This document shows positions 26,243 through 33,919 of a stretch of DNA of 64,000 nt, in pieces; positions within the stretch are counted from its first letter, which is position 1; each line of letters begins with the position of its first letter. This DNA is from Oscillospiraceae bacterium (GTDB lineage: Bacteria > Bacillota > Clostridia > Oscillospirales > Ruminococcaceae). A program made the translations under genes and the position numbers. The DNA lies in assembly GCA_017435565.1 (NCBI GenBank), contig JAFSEU010000017.1, positions 1-64,000 of the forward strand, in the 5' to 3' direction. Under the pieces are notes generated by a model. That model ran no database searches. It had not been told where the DNA came from and was given only the letters and a program-made list of their open reading frames with translations.

Positions 26243-28288
26243 ATGAACGAAACCATTGCTCTTGTCGGCAACCCGAACGTCGGCAAATCCACAGTTTTCA
26301 ATGCGCTGACCGGTCTGAAGCAGCACACGGGCAACTGGACGGGAAAGACAGTAGGAAAAGCTGCGGGCACATTTATGTGCAACGGCAAAAAATTAAAGCT
26401 TGTTGACCTACCCGGTGCATACTCTCTGAAGCCGCAATCCTTTGAAGAGGAAGTGACCCGTGATTTTATATATTTCGGCGACTACTCAAAAGCCATTCTT
26501 GTTGCGGACTCAACCAATCTCAAGCGCAGCCTGATACTGATTCTTCAGGTGCTTGAATTCACCCAAAGCGCCGTTGTCTGCTTAAATCTGAGCGACGAAG
26601 CCGCAAAAAAGGGAATCGTTACTGACATTGACGAATTAAGCCTTCAGCTCTGCAGCACGGTCATTCCCACAAGTGCAAAAAAGAAAAAGAATAACGGACT
26701 TGATTCGCTCAAATCTGTCATTGACAGTCCGTGCTTTGCGCACTCAAAAAGAATCGACTATGGCGAAAAAACAGAAAACGCCATCAATATGCTTGAAAAT
26801 TTCTGCAAAAAGCACTGCCCCGATATGCCGCCGCGCTTTCTTGCGCTGCGTCTTCTGGAAAATGAAGAAACATTTTTGCAAAGACTCGGCGAAATTTACC
26901 CCGATTCAATTGAACCGCTTTTAAGAGAAGCTGAGCTTGCACGCTGTAAAATCGGGATTGCTTCCGACGAAATAAGCTACATAATCAACAATGCGGTCAT
27001 AGCAAGAGCCGAGCAGATTGCAAAGCTGTGCAGCAAGGTTCCGCCAAATGCACACGCATTCGACAGAAAGCTTGATTACATTTTTACCTCAAGGCTTACG
27101 GGAATTCCCGTAATGCTCATAATGCTCCTTTTCATCTTCTGGCTGACTGTCTTCGGAGCAAATTACCCTTCACAGCTTTTGGCAGATTTGTTTGCAAAGC
27201 TAATATCAAAAGTGCATAACGCATTCATAAGCGTCGGAATAAATCCGACAGCGTGTTCATTTGTGTGCGACGGAATACTATCTACAATAGGCCGCATTGT
27301 TTCGGTAATGCTGCCGCCTATGGCAATTTTCTTTCCGCTGTTCACCATCTGGGAGGATTTTGGTTATCTGCCGAGAGTCGCTTTCAATCTCGACAGGCTG
27401 TTTCAGAAAGCAGGCGTCAGCGGAAAGCAAAGCCTTACAATGTGCATGGGGCTTGGCTGCAACGCCTGCGGAATAACCAACTGCCGCATTATTGACTCAC
27501 AGCGTGAACGCTCGATTGCAGTAATGACCAACGGCTTTATACCCTGCAACGGAAAATTCCCGACAATCATCGCAATTGTAACAATGTTTTTCGCAGGTGC
27601 GGGTGCAAACAGATTTATCTCGAGCATCACGCAGGCGCTGGCATTGACAGCGATTCTCATAACAGGAGTAATTTGTACGCTCGCCTGCTCAAAGCTTCTG
27701 TCGGAAACCGTATATAAAGGAAAAAGCGACAGCTTTGCGCTTGAACTGCCGCCGTACCGCGCACCGCAGGCAGGAACGGTAATTGTCCGTTCAATACTCG
27801 ACCGCACCGTGTTTGTCCTTCTGCGTGCGCTGTGCGCCGCCGCACCCGCAGGCGCAGTTATATGGATTTGCGCAAACGTCAGCATCGGCAACGCGAGCAT
27901 ACTCACAGCCGTTTCGCAATTTCTCGACCCGTTTGCGTCGTTTTTCGGGCTCGACGGTGTAATACTCTTAGGCTTTATATTAGGTTTCCCCGCAAACGAA
28001 ATCGTTTTGCCGATAATCATAATGGCATACACCTGCAACGGAACGCTTGTTGAATTTTCCGACCTTGACTCACTAAGAATTCTTCTTTGCGATAACGGCT
28101 GGACAGTTACCACAGCCATATGCACAATTGTATTTTCGCTTATGCATTTTCCATGTGCCACCTCGTGCATAACGGTTTTCAAGGAAACGAAAAGCCTTGC
28201 ACAAACGCTCGGTGCAATATTTTTGCCGACCGCATTCGGTCTTTGCATATGCGCGATTCTTGCACATATAATTCCGCTGATTGCATAA
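26243..28288 (+). CDS. feoB: Ferrous iron transport protein B
   Basis: FeoB (about 681 aa) is the membrane Fe(II) transporter with an N-terminal G domain: VGNPNVGKSTVFNALTG (G1), TGKTVGKAAG (switch I), DLPGAYSL (G3) and LNLSDEAAKKG (G4). The membrane part begins near residue 275 and includes the FeoB core FGYLPRVAF and MGLGCNACGITNCRIID, then later gate helices. The second ATG (26243) has a better distance to SD GGAG than the first (26237), which overlaps the feoA stop. The expected G4 pattern NxxD is present as NLSD. A long perfect hairpin follows the gene. Confidence 0.96.
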   Translation: MNETIALVGNPNVGKSTVFNALTGLKQHTGNWTGKTVGKAAGTFMCNGKKLKLVDLPGAYSLKPQSFEEEVTRDFIYFGDYSKAILVADSTNLKRSLILILQVLEFTQSAVVCLNLSDEAAKKGIVTDIDELSLQLCSTVIPTSAKKKKNNGLDSLKSVIDSPCFAHSKRIDYGEKTENAINMLENFCKKHCPDMPPRFLALRLLENEETFLQRLGEIYPDSIEPLLREAELARCKIGIASDEISYIINNAVIARAEQIAKLCSKVPPNAHAFDRKLDYIFTSRLTGIPVMLIMLLFIFWLTVFGANYPSQLLADLFAKLISKVHNAFISVGINPTACSFVCDGILSTIGRIVSVMLPPMAIFFPLFTIWEDFGYLPRVAFNLDRLFQKAGVSGKQSLTMCMGLGCNACGITNCRIIDSQRERSIAVMTNGFIPCNGKFPTIIAIVTMFFAGAGANRFISSITQALALTAILITGVICTLACSKLLSETVYKGKSDSFALELPPYRAPQAGTVIVRSILDRTVFVLLRALCAAAPAGAVIWICANVSIGNASILTAVSQFLDPFASFFGLDGVILLGFILGFPANEIVLPIIIMAYTCNGTLVEFSDLDSLRILLCDNGWTVTTAICTIVFSLMHFPCATSCITVFKETKSLAQTLGAIFLPTAFGLCICAILAHIIPLIA

Positions 28289-28306
28289 TCAACAAATACC
28301 GCACAT

Positions 28307-28345
28307 AAAGTCAAGACCACCGGTTTAACCGGTGGTCTTGACTTT
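28307..28345. terminator. Strong bidirectional terminator after feoB
   Basis: A 19-bp perfect inverted repeat (28307-28325 with 28327-28345) with A-run and T-run ends. It separates feoB on the plus strand from the GNAT gene on the minus strand. Confidence 0.9.
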
Positions 28346-28356
28346 GATTACATTTT

Positions 28357-28827
28357 TCAAAGCACCATTTCCATACAGGTTTTCTGCGGAAGAAATCCGC
28401 AGGCATCGTAAAATTTTCTGGCATTCGGATTAAGTTCCCAGACATTGAGCGTGATGTTATCAAATCCGTTTTTTCTTGCAAAACTGACAACGTAATCACA
28501 AAGCGTCTTGCCGATATGCTGATTTCTGCATTTTTCATCAACACATAAATCGTCAATATACAGCGTTCTGAGCGCAGTCACGCTATCATTCTCAGCCCTT
28601 TCCTGAAATATGCAAAAAGCATAACCGAGTACCCTGTTATTATCATCAACACAGACAAAAATCGGGCGTGTATTATCAACAATAATTCCTTCAAGCTCTG
28701 AATCCGTATATTTTTTCGTGTTCCCCTTGAACAAATCGGGACGGCCCAGGTGATGAATCTGCTGAACCTGATACAAAAGGCTGTTAATTCCTTCGCAATC
28801 ATCAACAACAGCACGTCTTACTTCCAT
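28357..28827 (-). CDS. GNAT family N-acetyltransferase
   Basis: A 156-aa acetyl-CoA-dependent acyltransferase of the GNAT fold. The substrate-binding N-terminus starts MEVRRAVVDDCEGINSLL, and the acetyl-CoA site is RTLYIDDLCVDEKCRNQHIGKTL (motif A with Q/RxxGxG/K), then FYDACGFLPQKTCMEM near the C-terminus. The acyl acceptor is unknown. It lies 11 bases after the dockerin esterase and shares its transcript; its SD overlaps the esterase stop. Confidence 0.88.
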   Translation of the reverse strand: MEVRRAVVDDCEGINSLLYQVQQIHHLGRPDLFKGNTKKYTDSELEGIIVDNTRPIFVCVDDNNRVLGYAFCIFQERAENDSVTALRTLYIDDLCVDEKCRNQHIGKTLCDYVVSFARKNGFDNITLNVWELNPNARKFYDACGFLPQKTCMEMVL

Positions 28828-28838
28828 TTTTTTACACC

Positions 28839-29834
28839 TCAGCCTTCAACGGGAAATTGTTCCAGAACCTTCAGAGCATATCTGGTTATGATTGTTGCGT
28901 CGATCGAGTTGACAACACCGTCACCGTTTACATCCGCAGCAACTGTCTGCTCATCAGTCAGCGTGAGAACGTTCAGCGCAGCTCTTACTGTAATTGTTGC
29001 GTCGATAGAATTGACAACACCATCATTGTTGACATCACCGTAAAGCACCTCGGTCTGTGTATCATCGGGAAGCTCAGTCGAGCCTGTTTCCATGTAGTTT
29101 ACAAGAATCTCATACCAGTGTTCGCCCATTTTACCATAGCCGCTTTCAGTCGGGTGAACGCCGTCATACAAGTCGGATTTTGTGATAATACCATCCCAGT
29201 CGCAAAGCGCAATATTCTCACCGGCGCTCTGTTTTTCGGCAACAAGCGCCCTTATGTCGTCATTATAACTGTCAACCGTTGCGTCCATCAATTCAACGGT
29301 ATAATAGCTCTGGTCAATATACAAACCGTTTGTTGCGTCCATTGTTGTTATTGTCGCAAGAAACAGCATACCGTCCTCGGGAAGACCCGCAAGCACCAGA
29401 TCAACAAGCGTTTCAAGCCTGTCCGCAATTGTATCCAGCTCATAATAGTCAAGGATATCGTTCGTGCCGATCTGAAGCATAACAACATCGGGTGTATATT
29501 CGCCCATAATCCATTCAGCAAAATCAGTCAATCCGGAACGCTTAGGTGTATCGGCAATAGTATATCCGCTGTATCCCGCATGCTGCGGATCGTATTGATT
29601 TCCGCCCCAGTTGGGTCCGACAAAATCAACATATGAAGAATAGCCGTTTTCCGAAAGAAGATTTCCTAAGGTGTAGCGATATCCGCCGACAAAATTATAG
29701 CCGTCGGTAATGCTGTCGCCGAAGCACATAAGCTTGATGCTTTCAACCTCAGCAGATGCCTTAATTTCACCAACGGGCGATATTACAACAAAAGCGCAAA
29801 GAAGAGCGCTCAGAATCCGTTTGAAAATTTTCAT
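28839..29834 (-). CDS. Secreted SGNH esterase with type I dockerin
   Basis: A 331-aa exported esterase. The N-terminal signal peptide (residues 1-28) is followed by an SGNH/GDSL domain: FGDSITDGYN (Ser), the Gly block HAGYSGYTI, GTNDILDYYE (Asn) and DGVHPTESGYGKMG (Asp and His). It resembles carbohydrate esterase family 3 enzymes that remove acetyl groups from xylan. The last 70 residues are a dockerin with two calcium-binding repeats, GDVNNDGVVNSIDATI and ADVNGDGVVNSIDATI, which would dock it to a scaffoldin. The ATG at 29834 follows AGGAGG; the longer frame starts with a TTG. Confidence 0.93.
   Translation of the reverse strand: MKIFKRILSALLCAFVVISPVGEIKASAEVESIKLMCFGDSITDGYNFVGGYRYTLGNLLSENGYSSYVDFVGPNWGGNQYDPQHAGYSGYTIADTPKRSGLTDFAEWIMGEYTPDVVMLQIGTNDILDYYELDTIADRLETLVDLVLAGLPEDGMLFLATITTMDATNGLYIDQSYYTVELMDATVDSYNDDIRALVAEKQSAGENIALCDWDGIITKSDLYDGVHPTESGYGKMGEHWYEILVNYMETGSTELPDDTQTEVLYGDVNNDGVVNSIDATITVRAALNVLTLTDEQTVAADVNGDGVVNSIDATIITRYALKVLEQFPVEG
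28891..29040. repeat. Duplicated dockerin-repeat DNA
   Basis: The two dockerin calcium loops are encoded by nearly identical DNA starting near 28891 and 28993, 102 bases (34 codons) apart. This is a protein-repeat duplication, not a mobile repeat. Confidence 0.75.
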
Positions 29835-29877
29835 AAACAAAACCTCCTTGGCAGATTATGCCACATTCTCTGTCATA

Positions 29878-29907
29878 ATTATATACAAACATCCAAATGC
29901 CTGTCAA
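29878..29907 (-). promoter_or_regulatory. Promoter of the dockerin esterase
   Basis: Minus-strand -35 TTGACA (29902-29907), 18-bp spacer and -10 TATAAT (29878-29883), about 40 bases before the start codon. Confidence 0.75.
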
Positions 29908-29959
29908 TGCTCTTTTCAAAGATATTTCTGCTGTTTTCGGCTTTTTGGAAAAATTGGGC

Positions 29960-29988
29960 TTGACATCATTTGCTACCGATGATATAAT
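29960..29988 (+). promoter_or_regulatory. Promoter of the GH9 gene
   Basis: Perfect consensus: -35 TTGACA (29960-29965), 17-bp spacer, -10 TATAAT (29983-29988). About 52 bp separate its -35 from that of the divergent esterase promoter, so the two could share an operator. Confidence 0.88.
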
Positions 29989-30024
29989 GTGCAAAACTTT
30001 TGAATAAAAAAGGTGAATTTTTAT

Positions 30025-31692
30025 ATGGACAAGACCTATTTTACAAGAAAAATGCCCCAACTCAGAGCCTTTGACAAGGATGTTTTCGTAAACCAGACGG
30101 GCTATCACAAAAATCGCAGAAAAATTGCTGTTATCAAATCGGAATGCACACAGTTTTATGTAAAAGACGAGTGCGGCGATATAAAATACAAATCAGAGGT
30201 TTCACATTTCGGAATCGATACCGATTCACAGGATGACGTCTATATTGCCGATTTTTCACTTTTGTGCTGCGAGGGAACATTCTATATTGAAACTGACACA
30301 AAAAAACGCTCTGTTAAATTTGAAATTTCAGACAGCTGCTGTGATAAGGTTTTTGATGATGTATGCAAGGCGTTTTATTTTCTGCGCTGCGGAACCGAAC
30401 TGAAAGCCGAACACGCAGGTAAATATTCGCACCCTGTGTGCCACTGTGCGAGCGCTGTTGAATGGTCAGACCGTGACATTATGCTTGATGTCAGCGGCGG
30501 CTGGCACGACGCAGGCGACTACGGACGCTATGTCACAGCGGGTGCCTGTGCGCTTGCACACATTCTCTTTGCATACAGACTGTTCCCCGAAGCGTTCAAA
30601 TCGCAAAAGCTCAACATTCCCGAAAGCAACAATTCTATGCCCGATATGCTCTGCGAATGCAGATATGAACTGGACTGGCTTCTTAAAATGCAGAAAAGCG
30701 ACGGCGGAGTTTATCACAAAGCGACCACGTCACACCATGCGCCCTTCATAATGCCGCAGGATGACCTCGGGCAAATGTATGTTTTTGATGTTTCATCAAT
30801 GGCAACGGCTGATTTTGCCGCCATATGCGCTCTGGCTTCGCGGATATATGCCGAATATGACAAGAAGTATTCACAAAAGCTTTTGCGTGCATCGGTAAAA
30901 TCATATCAATGGCTTGAACAGAATCCTGACTTTATCGGTTTTGAAAATCCGAAGGGCTGCAATACGGGATGCTACGGCGAGCGCGACGATTTCGACAATC
31001 GCTTCTGGGCCGCATCAGAGCTTTTCTGTACGACGGGCGATGAAAAATATCATACTGATATGAAAAACTCTTTGCAGCAGCACAGCTTTCCTGTTTTTGC
31101 TCTCGGCTATGGCTGCACAAGCGGCCTGGGCGCATTTTCGTATATTTTCGATGCAAAAAATCCTGATATCGATATTCTGCAAAGCTTCAGAAAAGAGTTT
31201 GTCGTTGCTGCCGAAAGGTTTGCCGCGCTTGCCGATAAATGCGGATACGGTGCGGCAATGGAAACCCGCGACTGGTGCTGGGGCAGCAATATGAATATCG
31301 GGAAAAGAGCAATGATATTCATTATAGCCGACAAAATCGAAAACAAAAACCGTTTTTCCGATTATGCCTGTGCTCAGCTTGATTTTCTTCTCGGAGTAAA
31401 CGCCACGGGCTACAGCTTTGTAACCCAAAACGGCGAATTTTCATCAAACTATCCGCACCTGCGCCCTGCACACGCCGACGGAATCGATGAATGCATTCCG
31501 GGAATGGTCTGCGGCGGGCCAAACCGCTTTCCTGCCGACCCCGACGCAAAACTGCTGATAAGGCCTTCAACCCCACCGATGAAATGCTACGCCGATGATG
31601 TCGGCTGTTATTCGCTCAACGAAATAACAATCTACTGGAATTCACCCGTAGTATTCTTATGTGCATATATCAAGGAGAAATACAAAAACTGA
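30025..31692 (+). CDS. GH9 glycoside hydrolase, no signal peptide
   Basis: A 555-aa family 9 enzyme (inverting cellulase or cellodextrinase). An N-terminal Ig-like domain (residues 15-100, with VFVNQTGYHKNRRKIAVIK) precedes the catalytic barrel. The catalytic-base motif is GGWHDAGDYGRYV near residue 160, and the general-acid Glu is in SLNEITIYWNSPVVFL near the C-terminus. SSNYPHLRPAH corresponds to the His/Arg active-site block. There is no signal peptide, dockerin or carbohydrate module, so it probably acts in the cytoplasm on imported cello-oligosaccharides. ATG 30025 follows SD AAGGTG; the GTG at 30013 lies in the SD region. Confidence 0.92.
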   Translation: MDKTYFTRKMPQLRAFDKDVFVNQTGYHKNRRKIAVIKSECTQFYVKDECGDIKYKSEVSHFGIDTDSQDDVYIADFSLLCCEGTFYIETDTKKRSVKFEISDSCCDKVFDDVCKAFYFLRCGTELKAEHAGKYSHPVCHCASAVEWSDRDIMLDVSGGWHDAGDYGRYVTAGACALAHILFAYRLFPEAFKSQKLNIPESNNSMPDMLCECRYELDWLLKMQKSDGGVYHKATTSHHAPFIMPQDDLGQMYVFDVSSMATADFAAICALASRIYAEYDKKYSQKLLRASVKSYQWLEQNPDFIGFENPKGCNTGCYGERDDFDNRFWAASELFCTTGDEKYHTDMKNSLQQHSFPVFALGYGCTSGLGAFSYIFDAKNPDIDILQSFRKEFVVAAERFAALADKCGYGAAMETRDWCWGSNMNIGKRAMIFIIADKIENKNRFSDYACAQLDFLLGVNATGYSFVTQNGEFSSNYPHLRPAHADGIDECIPGMVCGGPNRFPADPDAKLLIRPSTPPMKCYADDVGCYSLNEITIYWNSPVVFLCAYIKEKYKN

Positions 31693-31772
31693 AACAAAGT
31701 AATATGCGCACAAATCGCACACTTGATATTTGTAGAATCTGACAAAATACAGCAAGCAAAACCCGATTTTTG

Positions 31773-31801
31773 TTGAAATCTTGAAATGTCTGTGATATAC
31801 T
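31773..31801 (+). promoter_or_regulatory. Promoter of the purine permease gene
   Basis: -35 TTGAAA (31773-31778), 17-bp spacer, -10 TATACT (31796-31801). The leader is only about 28 bases, too short for a purine riboswitch. Confidence 0.75.
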
Positions 31802-31834
31802 TTTAAGCATAAATTAACATTTAGGAGGAATTTT

Positions 31835-33256
31835 ATGGACAAGCTTTTCAAGCTCAAGCAGAACGGCACAAGCGTGCGCACCGAAATTCTCGCAGGCTTC
31901 ACCACATTTATGACAATGGCTTACATCATTGCCCTGAATCCGAATCTGCTTACAAATTTCGACACAGGCTCTTCACTTTGGAACGGCGTATTTATGGCGA
32001 CCTGCATTGCGTCTGCAATCGGTATGTTCTGTATGGCATTCTTAGCAAACAAACCATTTTGTCTTGCTCCGGGAATGGGTCTTAACAGCTTCTTTGCGGT
32101 TGTTGTAGGAAACATCGTTTCCATCACAGGAATGTCCTATGTTGAATCTTTTCAGGCTGCACTTATAATTATTCTCATTGAAGGCATCGTTTTTCTTGTT
32201 CTTTCATTCTTGAATGTACGCGAAAAAATTGTTGATTCGATTCCGTTAGGCGTGCGTCTGGGCATCTCTCCCGCAATCGGACTTATGCTTATGAATATCG
32301 GCGTCGGCTCAAACGCAGGCGTATATTCCGAAAACGGCGGCCCGTTTTATCTTATGAGAGATTTCTTCGGCGCATTGACACCGAGCGTTGCAAAGGATGC
32401 AATGGGCTCCGGCTACAACACTATGATTCTCAATGTTATCACAACATTTATCGGTCTTTTCGTAATTGTTGCGCTTGCACAGCGCAAAATCAAAAGCTCT
32501 GTTCTCATCGGTATGCTTTCAGCTTCAATTGCAAACTGGGCAGGTCAGGCAATTTTCCTTGACACAAATCCCTTTTCTTCGCTCAAGGGTGCATCATTCA
32601 TACCGCCTGTCAAGGATATGATCGACACAACATTCTTCAAGTTCAATTTTGAAGGGTTGGTTGAAATCGGCTGGTTCACTATGATAACTCTTGTAATCAC
32701 CTTCTGCATCATCGATATGTTTGACACAATCGGAACTCTCGTTGGTACTGCTTCCCGTGCAAATATGGTTGATGAAAACGGAAATATGCCCAATATGAAG
32801 GAAGCTCTTATTGCAGACGCCGTAGGAACTATTGCAGGTGCCTGCACAGGTACATCAACTGTAACCACTTTCGTTGAATCGGCATCCGGCGTTGAGGCCG
32901 GCGGCAGAACAGGTCTTACCGCATTGACAACGGGGCTGCTCTTCCTCGCTTGTATGTTCATCGCTCCCATCGCCGCAATCATCCCCGCCGCTGCAACATC
33001 CTCAGCTCTGATTTATGTCGGTGTGCTTATGCTTATGGGACTGAAAAATGTAAACTTTGACGACCTTGAGCAAATTGTTCCCGTAGCGCTTATGCTTATC
33101 GGTATGCCTGTTTCGGGTTCAATCGGTCACGCTATCGGTCTTGGTCTGATATCCTATACATTCATTAAGGTTTTAAACGGAAAATTCAAAGAAGTTTCTG
33201 TGCTGACATATGTTATTTCCGCACTCTTCCTTGTAAAGTTTTTCCTTATTGCTTAA
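31835..33256 (+). CDS. NCS2 family purine permease (AzgA/PbuG type)
   Basis: A 473-aa membrane protein with about 12-14 segments. It has the AzgA-like features: N-terminal GTSVRTEILAGFTTFMTMAY, PGMGLNSFFAVVV near residue 82, the substrate-site block DMFDTIGTLVGTASRA near residue 295, and ACTGTSTVTTFVESASGVEAG. Such proteins import hypoxanthine, guanine or adenine with protons. The exact base cannot be read. It is preceded by GGAGGAATTTT and followed by a terminator, so it is a single-gene unit. Confidence 0.92.
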   Translation: MDKLFKLKQNGTSVRTEILAGFTTFMTMAYIIALNPNLLTNFDTGSSLWNGVFMATCIASAIGMFCMAFLANKPFCLAPGMGLNSFFAVVVGNIVSITGMSYVESFQAALIIILIEGIVFLVLSFLNVREKIVDSIPLGVRLGISPAIGLMLMNIGVGSNAGVYSENGGPFYLMRDFFGALTPSVAKDAMGSGYNTMILNVITTFIGLFVIVALAQRKIKSSVLIGMLSASIANWAGQAIFLDTNPFSSLKGASFIPPVKDMIDTTFFKFNFEGLVEIGWFTMITLVITFCIIDMFDTIGTLVGTASRANMVDENGNMPNMKEALIADAVGTIAGACTGTSTVTTFVESASGVEAGGRTGLTALTTGLLFLACMFIAPIAAIIPAAATSSALIYVGVLMLMGLKNVNFDDLEQIVPVALMLIGMPVSGSIGHAIGLGLISYTFIKVLNGKFKEVSVLTYVISALFLVKFFLIA

Positions 33257-33267
33257 CCTTGTAATCA

Positions 33268-33305
33268 AATCGGCCATACTTTATAAAGGTATGGCTGATT
33301 TTTAT
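33268..33305 (+). terminator. Terminator of the purine permease gene
   Basis: A 12-bp stem with one G-T pair (33268-33279 with 33289-33300), loop of 9, followed by TTTATT. Confidence 0.85.
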
Positions 33306-33365
33306 TATATTGATATAAAAGCATTTTTTGGATATCCGAGTCATTTTTTCCGAAAATCCATAAGC

Positions 33366-33394
33366 TTGACAGGCATTGCAGTCCGGAATATAAT
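33366..33394 (+). promoter_or_regulatory. Consensus promoter of the 126-aa membrane protein
   Basis: Perfect -35 TTGACA (33366-33371), 17-bp spacer and perfect -10 TATAAT (33389-33394). The 5' leader of about 90 bases has no recognised element. The direct repeat CATAAGCTTGA occurs at 33359-33369 and 33404-33414. Confidence 0.85.
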
Positions 33395-33492
33395 AAAACC
33401 AATCATAAGCTTGAACGGCGAAGTTTCAAGCGGATTTTCGGTGAGAATTGATTCAAGAAACTGAAAAATCATAAAAGACAAAAAGATGTAGA

Positions 33493-33873
33493 ATGAAGAA
33501 AGAAAATTTTAAAAACGCAGTAATTACTGCCCTGCGATTCGTCGCAAACCCTCGCTTTCTGCTATGCTTCGGAATCGGATGGATGATTACGAACGGCTGG
33601 TCATATGTTCTGTTTATTATCGGAACATATTTCAAAATCGGCTGGATGGTCGGAATTGCGAGTGCATATCTTACCTTTCTGTGGCTGCCGATTTCTGCCG
33701 AAAAAATTATAACGCTTACCATAGCCATATTGCTGATGCAGCGTTTTTTCCCGAATGACAAAAACACTCTTGAAGTACTGAAAAAGCTGTACAACAAAGC
33801 GAAATCTACAGTTGGCAAGAAAAAAAAGAACGGCAAGAATGCCGACAATAACAAAACGCAAACTCCTCAATAG
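33493..33873 (+). CDS. Conserved small membrane protein, function unknown
   Basis: A 126-aa protein with a basic N-terminus, about three hydrophobic segments (residues 20-45, 48-70, 73-88) and a very Lys-rich tail (KKKKNGKNADNNK). I recall similar hypothetical proteins in gut Firmicutes with the sequence FVANPRFLLCFGIGWMITNG, but none with a known function. It stands alone between a consensus promoter and a strong terminator. The SD is weak. Confidence 0.7.
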   Translation: MKKENFKNAVITALRFVANPRFLLCFGIGWMITNGWSYVLFIIGTYFKIGWMVGIASAYLTFLWLPISAEKIITLTIAILLMQRFFPNDKNTLEVLKKLYNKAKSTVGKKKKNGKNADNNKTQTPQ

Positions 33874-33880
33874 AAAAAAC

Positions 33881-33916
33881 ACAGGGTTCTGTCTGAAATC
33901 ACGGACAGAACCCTGT
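33881..33916. terminator. Bidirectional terminator
   Basis: A 13-bp perfect inverted repeat (33881-33893 with 33904-33916, loop of 10), followed by TT on the plus strand and by GTTTTTTC on the minus strand. It separates the 126-aa gene from the converging PAS regulator gene. Confidence 0.8.
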
Positions 33917-33919
33917 TTA

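Noticed and set aside
28891..29040. Spaced near-identical repeats resembling a CRISPR fragment
   Set aside because: Only two copies, in frame within a dockerin coding sequence.
28857..29636. 259-aa frame opposite the dockerin esterase
   Set aside because: Apparent Cys/Val repeats are the reverse of the dockerin calcium loops.
31693..31834. Possible purine riboswitch before the permease
   Set aside because: The promoter at 31773-31801 leaves a leader of about 28 bases and no aptamer motif is seen.
33359..33414. CATAAGCTTGA direct repeat
   Set aside because: Two copies 45 bp apart without phasing or symmetry; too little to call an operator.
33249..33464. 71-aa open frame on the plus strand
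   Set aside because: It runs through the permease terminator and the consensus promoter at 33366.
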